Virus record (IMG/VR): IMGVR_UViG_3300027580_000012 | Span: 1 to 35,415 of that record | Length of the DNA: 35,415 nucleotides | Reading direction: 5' to 3' (one strand) | Origin: a virus | Shown: piece by piece, positions 1 through 7,883 of the stretch | Layout of the letters: each line of letters begins with the position of its first letter | How positions within the stretch are numbered: position 1 is the first letter of the stretch | The notes under the pieces: model-generated | Database searches by the model: none | Told to the model about the DNA's origin: nothing | The model's input: only the letters and a program-made list of their open reading frames with translations | Translations under genes and position numbers: made by a program

Positions 1-2355
1 AGCGTCACAGAATTAAACGATGTTAACAGTGCAGGCTCCGGTAATATAATCACTTCTACCGAAAGGACAAACCTAAACAGTGCTTACGATCATATTTCTA
101 AAACAACAAATCCTCACAACACTGGATTCAGTAATGCTTATGATTATAACATAACCGATGCCTTTTTTAAAGTTAACGAGGGCAATGCCGAGCAAGATGC
201 AGGAATGAAGGTGCATGTAGGCAGTAATGTTTATCAGTTATTCAAATGGGATGCTACAAACGGGAGGTGGTACTTGGACGCTGACGTACACGTAGAAGGA
301 AACATAACAGCGGCAAATGAAATATCTGCCTATTCCAGCGCATCAACGGGCGACATTTGGGATGATATGCCCGTTGCAACTGCTACGAGTTTAGGCGGTG
401 TGAAAGTAGATGATTCAATTAGTGATGTGTATTTAGACAGTAACGATGTTCTACAAATTAGCATACCTTCCGATGCCGGGCAATGGGATTCAATTACAGG
501 GGGAATTGAATATACAGGTGGAAATGTTAATGTAACAAATGGAATTATCAGTGAAAAAGGCTATCAAGTTTATTCGCCTAACAACAAACCCAGCAAATCA
601 GATGTTGGATTAGGTAACGTACCTAACACTAACATTGCTTACAGTTCAACAATTGGTTTAGATGATTTAGATAGTTTAACAACTTCAAGGGACTTAACAG
701 CAAATTCTATTTCAGCAAGTGGAAATGTAACAATTAGCGGTGATTTAACAGTTAATGGTACTGAATTTATTACCAATACAGAAACCGTAGAAATAGAGGA
801 CAATCTCGCAATAATTAACAGCGGAGAGACAGGAGACGGAGTTTCTGCCGGATTTGCCGGATGGGAAGCAGACAGAGGAACGCTTACTAATTATCGGTGG
901 GGTTTTGACGAAAGTTCAGACCTTTGGAAGATTGGTAAAGTTGGCGATTTACAGGCGGTAGTCACACGTCCTGACAGCGTTACTGATGACACAATGGCGC
1001 TTTGGGATGATGCTAATAACAGGTTGAAATTTTTAGCACGTAGTAATATTAATCTTAGTGATTTCAATATTGATATAGGACTTTCAAATCTTAGTGATTA
1101 TAGTACAACAAATGATATTACATTCAATGGTGATACTTACTTCAATGCACCTTTACACGTTGATTTAAATGGTCAGAGAATAGAATTTGATAGTGATGAT
1201 CAAACGAGAGATTGGGCTTACTGGTATCAAGGAAGCACACATATTTGGACTGGTTGGTTAGATATTAATGGTGATCTAATATTTCAAGATATTCAAGGCG
1301 GAAACACATTTGAAATTAATGCAAATGTTAATGTTACAAACGGGGAAATCTCAGAACAAGGAGACCGAGTAGCCACAAGGAATTGGAGTACCCTGCAAAA
1401 TGTGACGGAGCAGGGGAATAATACGGATAACAAGATAAGAATTGAGGGAGGTAATAAAGGTTTTACAACCGGGTCAGGGCTAGAAATGGCGTATAGCAGT
1501 AATATTGGTAATATCTTTGCGTATGATCGTGATTCGGCTGCTTATAAACCAATGAAATTGGGTGGTAGTTCTATTGATCTTTATGGTGGCAACGTCAACA
1601 TCACAGATGGCAACCTCCAAGTTGACGGGACAGGGGATAGTTACTTTAATAGCAATCTTTCAATAGGCAAAACAACAGCAGCCTCCGGAGTCTTAGACGT
1701 GGATGGAAATATTGAGGTTTCTAAAGATATAAATGGTCAATCTATTATTCTTGATTTAGATGCTGGTGGCTCTGGAAAAAAAATTACTTCTGGCAGTACT
1801 GGCGGAAGTAATACGCTTGAATTACAAACTCCCGATGGAAATGGAAATCCTACAACAGCATTATTAATAAGAGGAAATGTACGAAATAATATACAATTTT
1901 ACGATCAATCTGGAACACAATATGCAGATTTTGATCCAGATGATAGTCAAATTACTTTTGAGTACCCATTACAAGTTAATGATAACATAGATGCCGATGG
2001 CGAAGTAACAGCCTATTCAAGTAGTGATAAACGGTTAAAGACTAATATATCTGACTTTACAGCAAGTGAATTATTGTCTAAAATGAACCCCGTTACTTTT
2101 AACTGGAATGAAAAAGCAGTTGAATTAAACAGTTCAAAAGACACAAATACAAACAACTTTGGTTTAATAGCTCAAGAGTTAGAAGAGATTGCACCCGAAC
2201 TTGTTCACAATATATATAATTCTGATTATAAAGCGATTGATTATGAAAAGTTAATACCTATTTTGATTCAAGGATGGAAAGAAAAGGATAAAAAAATTCA
2301 ATCATTAGAAAAAAGAATAAATAATATAGAAAAAATAATTGAAAATTATGGGTAA
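1..2355 (+). CDS. Tail fibre with C-terminal S74 intramolecular chaperone (5' partial)
   Basis: The frame is open from base 1 without a stop, so the gene starts left of the window and an ATG at 205 is only internal. 784 residues are visible. The middle is made of repetitive beta-rich fibre segments (TTNPHNT, KSDVGLGNVPNT, LGGVKVDDS, GDLTVNGTEFITNTETV, LAIINSGETGDGV) typical of phage fibre shafts. The last ~110 residues are a peptidase S74 chaperone: SSDKRLK with the Ser of the Ser-Lys dyad at 2023-2025, then FNWNE, FGLIAQELEEIAPELV and YEKLIPILIQ, then a coiled-coil tail. In this family the chaperone drives trimerisation and cuts itself off just before that Ser, so the mature fibre should end near base 2022. 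First gene visible in the + strand late operon; overlaps the next gene by 8 bases. Confidence 0.9.
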   Translation, partial: SVTELNDVNSAGSGNIITSTERTNLNSAYDHISKTTNPHNTGFSNAYDYNITDAFFKVNEGNAEQDAGMKVHVGSNVYQLFKWDATNGRWYLDADVHVEGNITAANEISAYSSASTGDIWDDMPVATATSLGGVKVDDSISDVYLDSNDVLQISIPSDAGQWDSITGGIEYTGGNVNVTNGIISEKGYQVYSPNNKPSKSDVGLGNVPNTNIAYSSTIGLDDLDSLTTSRDLTANSISASGNVTISGDLTVNGTEFITNTETVEIEDNLAIINSGETGDGVSAGFAGWEADRGTLTNYRWGFDESSDLWKIGKVGDLQAVVTRPDSVTDDTMALWDDANNRLKFLARSNINLSDFNIDIGLSNLSDYSTTNDITFNGDTYFNAPLHVDLNGQRIEFDSDDQTRDWAYWYQGSTHIWTGWLDINGDLIFQDIQGGNTFEINANVNVTNGEISEQGDRVATRNWSTLQNVTEQGNNTDNKIRIEGGNKGFTTGSGLEMAYSSNIGNIFAYDRDSAAYKPMKLGGSSIDLYGGNVNITDGNLQVDGTGDSYFNSNLSIGKTTAASGVLDVDGNIEVSKDINGQSIILDLDAGGSGKKITSGSTGGSNTLELQTPDGNGNPTTALLIRGNVRNNIQFYDQSGTQYADFDPDDSQITFEYPLQVNDNIDADGEVTAYSSSDKRLKTNISDFTASELLSKMNPVTFNWNEKAVELNSSKDTNTNNFGLIAQELEEIAPELVHNIYNSDYKAIDYEKLIPILIQGWKEKDKKIQSLEKRINNIEKIIENYG

Positions 2356-3355
2356 AACGATAACCATACCAAATAATATTACTTATAGCACTATCAAATC
2401 AAATTCCGATGTTGGAAATTTATCAGATAACGGCGATGGAACGTTTGATGTTACGAATATTACAACAACTGAAATTCGTAATATCTTAGGAGAAGATACA
2501 AATTCTGTTGGTACTTTAAGCACGTCACCTAAAATTAATCGTTGGTCGCTTTTTAAACCTGACAGGAATAAAATCAGTAGTGGTTCTGTTGTTTATAGTC
2601 CAACATCTCCATATCCAATGGGGGAATTTGCAGCTTACGATCACGAAGCACCAGTAAATTACGCAACTCACACTAATGATTATAAAGAATATTCACCAAC
2701 ACGAGCAGGAATTGTTTTTTCTTTTAATTGGGAACAAAAACAAATGAATTGGTACGATGAATTAAATGCAGGAGGCTATACAGTTACCCATCTTATATTT
2801 CTTTTAAAAGATACAAATGATAATATATTAGATAAAGATTCAGTACCATTAGAAGATAAGGCAGGAGATATTACCTATCACACAGAAATTTCTGGTATTG
2901 GAGAAGGTGATTATGTTTGCGAATTATGGTTTGGTGAAAGTGGGGGCAGTGGAACTTTAGATCAGATAGTATACGCTCCTGTTCCTGATAATGAATGGCA
3001 AGTAAATTTAACTGTCGTTCGATTAAAAGAACCGACTTGTTCCCTTAAAAAGGATGGTCAAGATGGTGTATGGGATACTAATAATGATGGTTACGATGAA
3101 ATAGGTTTAACTGTCGAAGGAAGCAATGTTGAAACTGATGATAGTTATTCCCTGTCATTCCATTTTGATAATGAAGATCCAAAGATAGTTGATGGCAAAA
3201 TATACGCCTCTAAGAATGCAGGTAGTTGGCAGCTTGTTGAAGATAATATTGTGTGGACATTTGCTGATCCGACACATACACACTCTGGCACTGCTCCATT
3301 TAATATAGATTATGGCGATAATATCGTATTCTTTCTATCAACAAGAAATATATAA
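2348..3355 (+). CDS. Hypothetical virion-associated protein
   Basis: 335 residues from the ATG at 2348, which overlaps the end of the fibre gene by 8 bases (translational coupling). A TTG three codons earlier is also possible but less likely. I do not recognise the family. The sequence is rich in Asp/Asn/Gly/Thr and alternating hydrophobics, with no membrane segment or signal peptide. It reads like a beta-sandwich structural protein (VCELWFGESGGSG, SGTAPFNIDYGDNIVFFLSTR). Position right after the fibre suggests a fibre-associated or baseplate protein; this is inference from context only. Confidence 0.75.
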   Translation: MGKTITIPNNITYSTIKSNSDVGNLSDNGDGTFDVTNITTTEIRNILGEDTNSVGTLSTSPKINRWSLFKPDRNKISSGSVVYSPTSPYPMGEFAAYDHEAPVNYATHTNDYKEYSPTRAGIVFSFNWEQKQMNWYDELNAGGYTVTHLIFLLKDTNDNILDKDSVPLEDKAGDITYHTEISGIGEGDYVCELWFGESGGSGTLDQIVYAPVPDNEWQVNLTVVRLKEPTCSLKKDGQDGVWDTNNDGYDEIGLTVEGSNVETDDSYSLSFHFDNEDPKIVDGKIYASKNAGSWQLVEDNIVWTFADPTHTHSGTAPFNIDYGDNIVFFLSTRNI

Positions 3356-3400
3356 ATAAACTTATTAAAAAATTAAAAACCTATAAAGATTAAATAGCTT

Positions 3401-3742
3401 ATGAAAATTGAAAATTTAGACGTAGAATTAAAAGACATGGAAGGAAACCAAATTCCAGAACAAAAAAAAGATGGTAAAATTGAGTATTTAACCCTGAGAA
3501 AATTGATTATTGCAGTTTTAAGGACTGAAAAAATCTTAAATGATGATAGGACTGGACTTATAACTGTAAATAACAAATCAGAAGATGACAAGTTAAATGA
3601 CTTCAATTTAGGGTGGAAAATTTCACAGGCCGGGAAAACCGTTGATCTTAACGTAAAAAATGAAGTCTCCCGGATTATTGATTTAGCTCATTACCTTGAC
3701 ACAGAAAAATATGGGGCTTTATTAGCTCATTTAAATAAATAG
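3401..3742 (+). CDS. Hypothetical small late protein
   Basis: 113 residues, charged and mostly helical, with no signal peptide or membrane segment. The start at 3401 follows an A-rich leader and lies 45 bases after the previous stop. Family not recognised. It sits between virion genes and the lysis block. A frame on the opposite strand (3373-3606) is an antisense shadow. Confidence 0.75.
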   Translation: MKIENLDVELKDMEGNQIPEQKKDGKIEYLTLRKLIIAVLRTEKILNDDRTGLITVNNKSEDDKLNDFNLGWKISQAGKTVDLNVKNEVSRIIDLAHYLDTEKYGALLAHLNK

Positions 3743-3813
3743 TCAATATAGCAAGTTTATTTATACCTATTAAATGTTTTGTATTGATTTTCTTTATTAA
3801 GAAAAGAAATAAT

Positions 3814-4110
3814 ATGCAACAAGATTGGTCAAGTACAGATAAAAAAGGGCGCATACATATTCATCCAAATTTAATGTTGAGTGTTATTGCAGCCCTTCTT
3901 ATAGGTATTTCCGGGATACTTACCTATATGTGGAAGGATTATAAAGACTTAGAGCAAAAAAGATACGAACAGCAAACAGAAATGAATAGAAAATTTCAAA
4001 ATGAATTTCAGTCCATTAACAAACGAATTGAAGTGATGGATTATAAAATAGAGCGAAATACCGATGGAATAAAAAAAAACAAAAAGGAAATAAAAGATAT
4101 AAACGAATAA
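3814..4110 (+). CDS. Single-pass membrane protein with coiled coil, lysis block
   Basis: 98 residues from ATG 3814; a TTG ten codons upstream at 3784 keeps the frame open but adds a basic leader with no support. One membrane span at about residues 20-40 (LMLSVIAALLIGISGILTYM) is followed by a charged coiled coil (EQQTEMNRKFQNEFQSINK). An N-terminal anchor plus periplasmic coiled coil is the layout of inner-membrane spanins, and the gene lies 12 bases before the lysin. I see no paired outer-membrane lipoprotein, so a spanin role is only a proposal; an accessory holin of XhlA type is the alternative. Confidence 0.75.
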   Translation: MQQDWSSTDKKGRIHIHPNLMLSVIAALLIGISGILTYMWKDYKDLEQKRYEQQTEMNRKFQNEFQSINKRIEVMDYKIERNTDGIKKNKKEIKDINE

Positions 4111-4122
4111 GGGGGAACATTA

Positions 4123-4719
4123 ATGCAGGACAGTATATTCAAATATTTAATATCTCCCGGACACGATGCAAAACAAAAAGGCAAACGTTCTCCGGTCTGG
4201 CCGCAAAACAATAAACAGTTACTTGAATACCAATTTACAAGAGGTATAGCAGATTATTTGTTTACTTTACTGGATTCAGTAAATATTGACTACGAAAATA
4301 TTGTACCGGAAACAGATAAACGGATCCGGGTAAGAAAAAGAACCCGGAGAGCCAATAAGAAAAGAAAAAATACAGACAAACCCACTCTTTTAATATCTAT
4401 TCATGGAAACGCTTACATGGAGGATGAAACTGTATCCGGGATAGAAACATTTCATTATCCGGGTAGTCAGTTAGGGGAGAAAGCGGCAAAAAACGTTCAG
4501 AATGAATTAATAAAAGAAACCGGATGGACTGACAGGGGCGTTAAGACAACAAAAAAATACTTAATACTCAAAAAAAGCAAAATGCCAGCAATTTTAACGG
4601 AAAATGGTTTTTATACAAATTTTGACGAATGTATGAAAATGCTTGATCCAAGCTGGCAAAAAAGAATTGCTTACGCTCATTACAGGGCTATAATGAACAT
4701 TGAAAGAAATGTAATATGA
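4123..4719 (+). CDS. N-acetylmuramoyl-L-alanine amidase (Amidase_3), endolysin
   Basis: 198 residues, a complete Amidase_3 domain with nothing else attached. It cleaves the amide bond between N-acetylmuramate and the stem peptide. Zinc ligands are visible as H14 (ISPGHDAKQKG), E35 (LLEYQ) and H94 (ISIHGNA); the catalytic Glu is E160 (ILTENGFYTN). It has no signal peptide, so it needs a holin for release. A purine-rich GGGGGA lies 6 bases before the ATG, a stronger ribosome site than most genes here have. The stop overlaps the start of the holin-like gene (ATGA). Confidence 0.92.
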   Translation: MQDSIFKYLISPGHDAKQKGKRSPVWPQNNKQLLEYQFTRGIADYLFTLLDSVNIDYENIVPETDKRIRVRKRTRRANKKRKNTDKPTLLISIHGNAYMEDETVSGIETFHYPGSQLGEKAAKNVQNELIKETGWTDRGVKTTKKYLILKKSKMPAILTENGFYTNFDECMKMLDPSWQKRIAYAHYRAIMNIERNVI

Positions 4720-4949
4720 AAAAAATTATAAAAACATTATTCAGTAATGATGATAGTATTTCTTCAAAGAGAGTGTTCGGAGCATTGATAATTCTATTTA
4801 TAATAGGACTTGTAGGATACATTAAAATCGTAAATACAGATATAGAATTTAAGGATAATGATGTTCGGATTATTGAAACAATGCTTTGGATTAGTGGAAT
4901 TTTAGTTGCCGGAGGTTCACTGGAAAAAGCTATAACAAGCAGGAAATGA
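4716..4949 (+). CDS. Holin-like two-span membrane protein
   Basis: 77 residues starting in the ATGA overlap with the amidase. A basic N-terminus (MKKIIK) is followed by a span at about residues 21-39 (FGALIILFIIGLVGYIKIV), an acidic loop and a second hydrophobic segment around 55-70 (MLWISGILVAGGSL), ending with a basic tail. Size, two spans and coupling to the lysin fit a class II-type holin that permeabilises the inner membrane. The protein family itself is not recognised. Confidence 0.8.
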   Translation: MKKIIKTLFSNDDSISSKRVFGALIILFIIGLVGYIKIVNTDIEFKDNDVRIIETMLWISGILVAGGSLEKAITSRK

Positions 4950-5527
4950 AAAATGTAACAACCATATTGTTTTTGATTGTAATTGTTGCAATCTCTTCTT
5001 TCTTTATAACGAAGGAATATTTTTGCAGTTCTAAAGTCAAGGTTAAAACTGAGATAAATATTGATACTGTATATAAGGATACAGGGAGTATTCAATGGAA
5101 GGAACCAGCACCGAAAATTACTTACCGGGATACAGGGAGTATTGATACAGTTAAAATCAATAAAGACTTAGACAGTGCAGAAATAGCAAAGAAATATCAA
5201 GAAATTTACAGGGAATTTCACACGAAAAACATTTACAACGATACAATCAAGGATGATACAAACGCCTTAATAGTGATCCGGGATACTGTTTACCGGAATA
5301 AATTACAACAGAGACGATCAACATACAAAGATCGCACGCCAACAGTAGTTAAAAACGAAAAGAAAGTATATAACAGACGAAAATTTTATGTTGGCGTAGA
5401 AGGTGGCAGGCACACGTTAAAGCCCTCTGTTATGTATCATACAAAGAAAGGCTGGAATATTGGGCTGGGTTATGATTTTATAGGAGAAGAAACAGGTTTA
5501 AGGCTGTCAGTACACACAACTTTTTAA
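4946..5527 (+). CDS. Membrane-anchored periplasmic protein, lysis block
   Basis: 193 residues; the start overlaps the stop of the holin-like gene by 4 bases. One N-terminal hydrophobic anchor (residues ~5-22, TTILFLIVIVAISSFFI) precedes a long charged region with two copies of a Y.DTGSI motif (VYKDTGSI, TYRDTGSI). The C-terminus is beta-rich (FYVGVEGG, GWNIGLGYDF), resembling an outer-membrane strand pattern. A Cys in YFCSS is not in a proper lipobox. Inner-membrane anchor plus a C-terminus able to touch the outer membrane would suit a one-protein spanin, but that is inferred from architecture and position. Confidence 0.75.
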   Translation: MKNVTTILFLIVIVAISSFFITKEYFCSSKVKVKTEINIDTVYKDTGSIQWKEPAPKITYRDTGSIDTVKINKDLDSAEIAKKYQEIYREFHTKNIYNDTIKDDTNALIVIRDTVYRNKLQQRRSTYKDRTPTVVKNEKKVYNRRKFYVGVEGGRHTLKPSVMYHTKKGWNIGLGYDFIGEETGLRLSVHTTF

Positions 5528-5544
5528 AAAAAAAATAAATTAAA

Positions 5545-6087
5545 ATGGCTACAATTCTAAAAACATATTATTCGATTGATAATATTTTCAATTTAACTTC
5601 ACTTGAATCTTTATATACTGACAAAAACATACGTAACGATAATAATAATAATAATATCAATGTCAACTTTGCAATAACTGAAAGTGACAAACCATTATTT
5701 AAAAAATACTGCAAAAATGTAAGTGTCGAAATTTTTAAAAGATTGAGTTTTCTATCAAAAGAACTTGATACTATTGAAGAAGAAGATGATTTAGATGTTG
5801 ATTATAAAGGATTTGAGTTTGGAGTTAATGATGAAAAATTAGGGGATAATTTGATTATTTTTCGTTTTGTAAAGCCGGAAGATTGGTATTCTGATATGCT
5901 TAATGCTTTAGAGGATAAAATAGAGGAATGTTTAGTGAATGGTGTTTTAGGTAAATGGTATTATAAGGTTGGACTTAACGAGGCAGGAAAAACACACAAT
6001 AGTTATTTTGAAAAACTATTGAAAGAGGCACGTTCTATTCTTTTATACAGGAGAAAGCCACCTAAGAAAAAATATAATTTTTTATAA
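5545..6087 (+). CDS. Hypothetical protein, paralogue A of a tandem pair
   Basis: 180 residues, related to the next gene: both share a DNIF...SL/M..LY..KNI start, an AIT(E)SD/EDE segment, and I/RIEECL followed by a W-Y-containing stretch ending in an L...G motif. A run of Asn (NDNNNNN) marks an insertion near residue 32. No signal peptide or membrane segment. Family not recognised; last-but-one gene of the late operon, so a head- or tail-associated role is possible but unproven. Confidence 0.75.
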   Translation: MATILKTYYSIDNIFNLTSLESLYTDKNIRNDNNNNNINVNFAITESDKPLFKKYCKNVSVEIFKRLSFLSKELDTIEEEDDLDVDYKGFEFGVNDEKLGDNLIIFRFVKPEDWYSDMLNALEDKIEECLVNGVLGKWYYKVGLNEAGKTHNSYFEKLLKEARSILLYRRKPPKKKYNFL

Positions 6088-6105
6088 TGACAAAAATATA
6101 GTATT

Positions 6106-6606
6106 ATGAGTTACACAAAAAATGACGCAGAAAAAACAATAAACTTTACTTACCAAACAGACAATATCTTTGATTCTGTTTCAATGCGAACACTTTATCG
6201 TGCAAAAAACATAAAAACAGAACAAGGCATTGATTTAACGGACGAGTACGCTATCACTGAGGATGAAAGAAATCTTGTTACTTCTTATTTAAAAACAGCA
6301 TCTTTTGAGGTACTTCAAGAAGTTTTGAAGATAACACAAAGAGCTTCAGATGCTATTGATTTAACTGCGATTGGTGAAGGTGGTAGTATTTCTATTACAA
6401 TTAAAGATAAAGAATCTTATAACGAAAACTTGCTTGATTTAATAGACACGCGAATCGAGGAATGTTTAACCTTGTTTTGTATTAAAGATTGGTATAGACA
6501 TTGTGGTTTGGGTGAAGAATACAAGTTGTCTGTTTCTGAATATGATGAAGAAAAAATTAAGTTAAACAATAATTTATTTCAACTTAAAAAACCAACCATA
6601 GCATAA
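6106..6606 (+). CDS. Hypothetical protein, paralogue B of a tandem pair
   Basis: 166 residues, 18 bases after its paralogue. Conserved against the first copy: TDNIF, TLYRAKNI, EYAITEDE, RIEECL, KDWYRHCGLGE and a C-terminal KKP. Similarity runs from start to end, so this is a whole-gene duplication that has since diverged. Last + strand gene before the convergent junction. Confidence 0.75.
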   Translation: MSYTKNDAEKTINFTYQTDNIFDSVSMRTLYRAKNIKTEQGIDLTDEYAITEDERNLVTSYLKTASFEVLQEVLKITQRASDAIDLTAIGEGGSISITIKDKESYNENLLDLIDTRIEECLTLFCIKDWYRHCGLGEEYKLSVSEYDEEKIKLNNNLFQLKKPTIA

Positions 6607-6641
6607 TTTTTAAAAAATTAAATTTTGTTCCCTATGAAAAA

Positions 6642-6669
6642 AGAGCCGTGCTAAAAAAAACACGGCTCT
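6642..6669 (-). terminator. Intrinsic terminator at the late/early convergence
   Basis: Perfect 9-bp stem AGAGCCGTG / CACGGCTCT around a 10-base A-rich loop. Read on the - strand the stem is followed by TTTTTC, so it ends the - strand transcript of the repeat-protein gene. On the + strand no T-run follows, so termination of the late operon here would be weak. Confidence 0.8.
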
Positions 6670-6715
6670 CTGCTGAAAAAACAAAAATTAGTAAAAGCAA
6701 ATTCAGAACACAAAA

Positions 6716-7186
6716 TTAAAAATCATATTCTTGTATATCGTAACTATCGTAATCATTTTCCTGATAATCGTAAATTTCTACATTTTGAGTATTCCCGTAG
6801 TCATAAGTTGAAATATCGTAACTTTCATAACTTCCTTCCTGATAATCATAAATATCTACACCTTCAGTATTCCCGTAACTTGTTGTGGATACATCATAAC
6901 TTTCGTAATCTCCTTCCTGATAATCGTAAACGTCAACGTCAACACTTTCAGTATTCCCGTAGCTTGTTGTGGATACATCGTAAGTTTTAGTCTCTCCGGT
7001 CTCATAATCATAATACTCTACACTTTGAGTATTTCTATAGTCAGTAACTGTAACTTCAACCGTATTTACTTCGCCAGTCTCATTGTCGTAAATATCATAA
7101 GTTGTTGTTTCAACATCCTGCGCCACAAGGTAAAATGTAGCCATTATTAATACTGATACTGTTAAAATAAATTTCTTCATAAGCAT
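6716..7186 (-). CDS. Secreted Tyr/Asp-rich tandem-repeat protein
   Basis: 156 residues (a second Met at residue 3, MKKFIL, is an equally good start). A signal peptide ends in YLVA-Q around residue 22, the usual Bacteroidota cleavage context. The mature part is about four repeats of 26-28 residues (about 45-70, 71-98, 99-124, 125-150) built as YGNT-x-x-V-x-IYDYQEG-x-YESYD, very rich in Tyr, Asp, Glu, Ser and Thr and with almost no basic residues or Cys. Function unknown; an acidic, aromatic secreted repeat could bind cations or a surface. It is the promoter-distal gene of the early strand, a usual position for lysogenic-conversion genes. Confidence 0.8.
   Translation of the reverse strand: MLMKKFILTVSVLIMATFYLVAQDVETTTYDIYDNETGEVNTVEVTVTDYRNTQSVEYYDYETGETKTYDVSTTSYGNTESVDVDVYDYQEGDYESYDVSTTSYGNTEGVDIYDYQEGSYESYDISTYDYGNTQNVEIYDYQENDYDSYDIQEYDF
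6737..7054 (-). repeat. Four in-frame tandem repeats (78-84 bp units)
   Basis: Coding repeats of the secreted protein. The middle two units are most alike at DNA level; the first and last are more diverged, as expected when unequal exchange acts on the centre. Copy number may vary between related phages. Confidence 0.85.
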
Positions 7187-7222
7187 TTTGTTTTGTAGTT
7201 TAAAATTAAATAAAATTGAGAA

Positions 7223-7342
7223 TTATACAAACTTTTTATTGCAATATGAACATTGGTAAACTTCGATCCATGTTTTGCCTGTAAATTCTGAACCTAAATG
7301 TTTGATTTTTTTATGTTTGCAATTAGGGCATTTTATTTTCAT
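7223..7342 (-). CDS. Zinc-ribbon microprotein, 39 residues
   Basis: Short frame ATG 7342 to TAA 7223: begins MKIKCPNCKHKK and ends VYQCSYCNKKFV. Two CxxC knuckles 22 residues apart (C5/C8, C30/C33) are a complete minimal zinc ribbon; four well-placed Cys in 39 codons argue strongly for a real gene. Family not recognised; such ribbons often bind nucleic acid or a partner protein. A -7-like TATATTTG lies 27 bases upstream (7369-7376) but I see no matching -33 box. Confidence 0.75.
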   Translation of the reverse strand: MKIKCPNCKHKKIKHLGSEFTGKTWIEVYQCSYCNKKFV

Positions 7343-7410
7343 AATTATAGTTCTCTTTATAAGATAACCAAATATAAAAACAATTGTCTTTATACTCTTG
7401 TTAGGGTCGC

Positions 7411-7464
7411 ATTAAAACGACTCCCCAACATGGTATATAAACCATGCTTGGGTTGTCGGTTAAT
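7411..7464 (-). repeat. Long imperfect hairpin in gene spacer (attC-like, divergent)
   Basis: Sense strand: ATTAA-C-CGAC-AA-CCCAA-G-CATGGT, loop TTATAT, then ACCATG-TTGGG-GA-GTCG-TT-TTAAT. Four paired blocks are separated by small asymmetric bulges, including a single extrahelical G. It lies between the DUF551 gene and the zinc-ribbon gene. Bulged stem and extrahelical G are features of folded integron attC sites, but the conserved outer boxes are not clear in this copy. Confidence 0.5.
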
Positions 7465-7490
7465 CTTAGTTTGTTGGTTATAGCTCATAA

Positions 7491-7790
7491 TTAAAAATCC
7501 CCTCCCACACGATTAAAACAACTCCAGTGTGTTACAATTGGTTGTCCTACTTTTTTTACGTTATTTTCATTATTATAGTGTTTTGCAATCATTCTTCCTT
7601 CATTATTATACTCCCACGATAAAAAACAATTTAATGAAGGTCTATATGTTAATACTTTATATTCAACATAATCAGAACCATTCATGTCAAAACCTATTAT
7701 TCTTGCAATTACCTCTAAATCTTCTCTGCTCTTTGGCATTTGTTTGGAAGCATTGATCCATTCAATTGCTGTTAATTTTATTTCTTCCAT
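7491..7790 (-). CDS. DUF551-like protein
   Basis: 99 residues. The order WINASKQMPKS ... EVIAR ... YKVLTYRP ... THWSCF matches DUF551, a short family common in phages (WI.....P..., a V-rich strand, and a terminal HW.. motif). Function of the family is not established. Starts 94 bases after the methyltransferase-like gene, across an attC-like element. Confidence 0.65.
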   Translation of the reverse strand: MEEIKLTAIEWINASKQMPKSREDLEVIARIIGFDMNGSDYVEYKVLTYRPSLNCFLSWEYNNEGRMIAKHYNNENNVKKVGQPIVTHWSCFNRVGGDF

Positions 7791-7849
7791 ACCCTTAAAT
7801 TTTTAATTATTATTTTTTTTGATTGACTATTAATTTCATCTTTGTAAAT

Positions 7850-7877
7850 CGCACGGTTCATATACCACCGTTGTGCG
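7850..7877 (-). repeat. attC-like element 3' of the methyltransferase-like gene
   Basis: Sense strand CGCACAACGGTGGTATATG followed by AACCGTGCG. It folds as CGCAC-CGGT/ACCG-TGCG with an extrahelical AA and a GGTATATGA loop. GCACAAC is one change from the RYYYAAC box, and the AACGG..GTATATG..CCG core is shared with the elements near 8.6 and 9.3 kb. It begins 6 bases after the stop codon. Confidence 0.5.
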
Positions 7878-7883
7878 TAATAC

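Noticed and set aside
3373-3606. 77-residue - strand frame
   Set aside because: Antisense to a better supported late gene.
6808-6990. 60-residue + strand repetitive frame
   Set aside because: Antisense shadow of the repeat units of the secreted protein.
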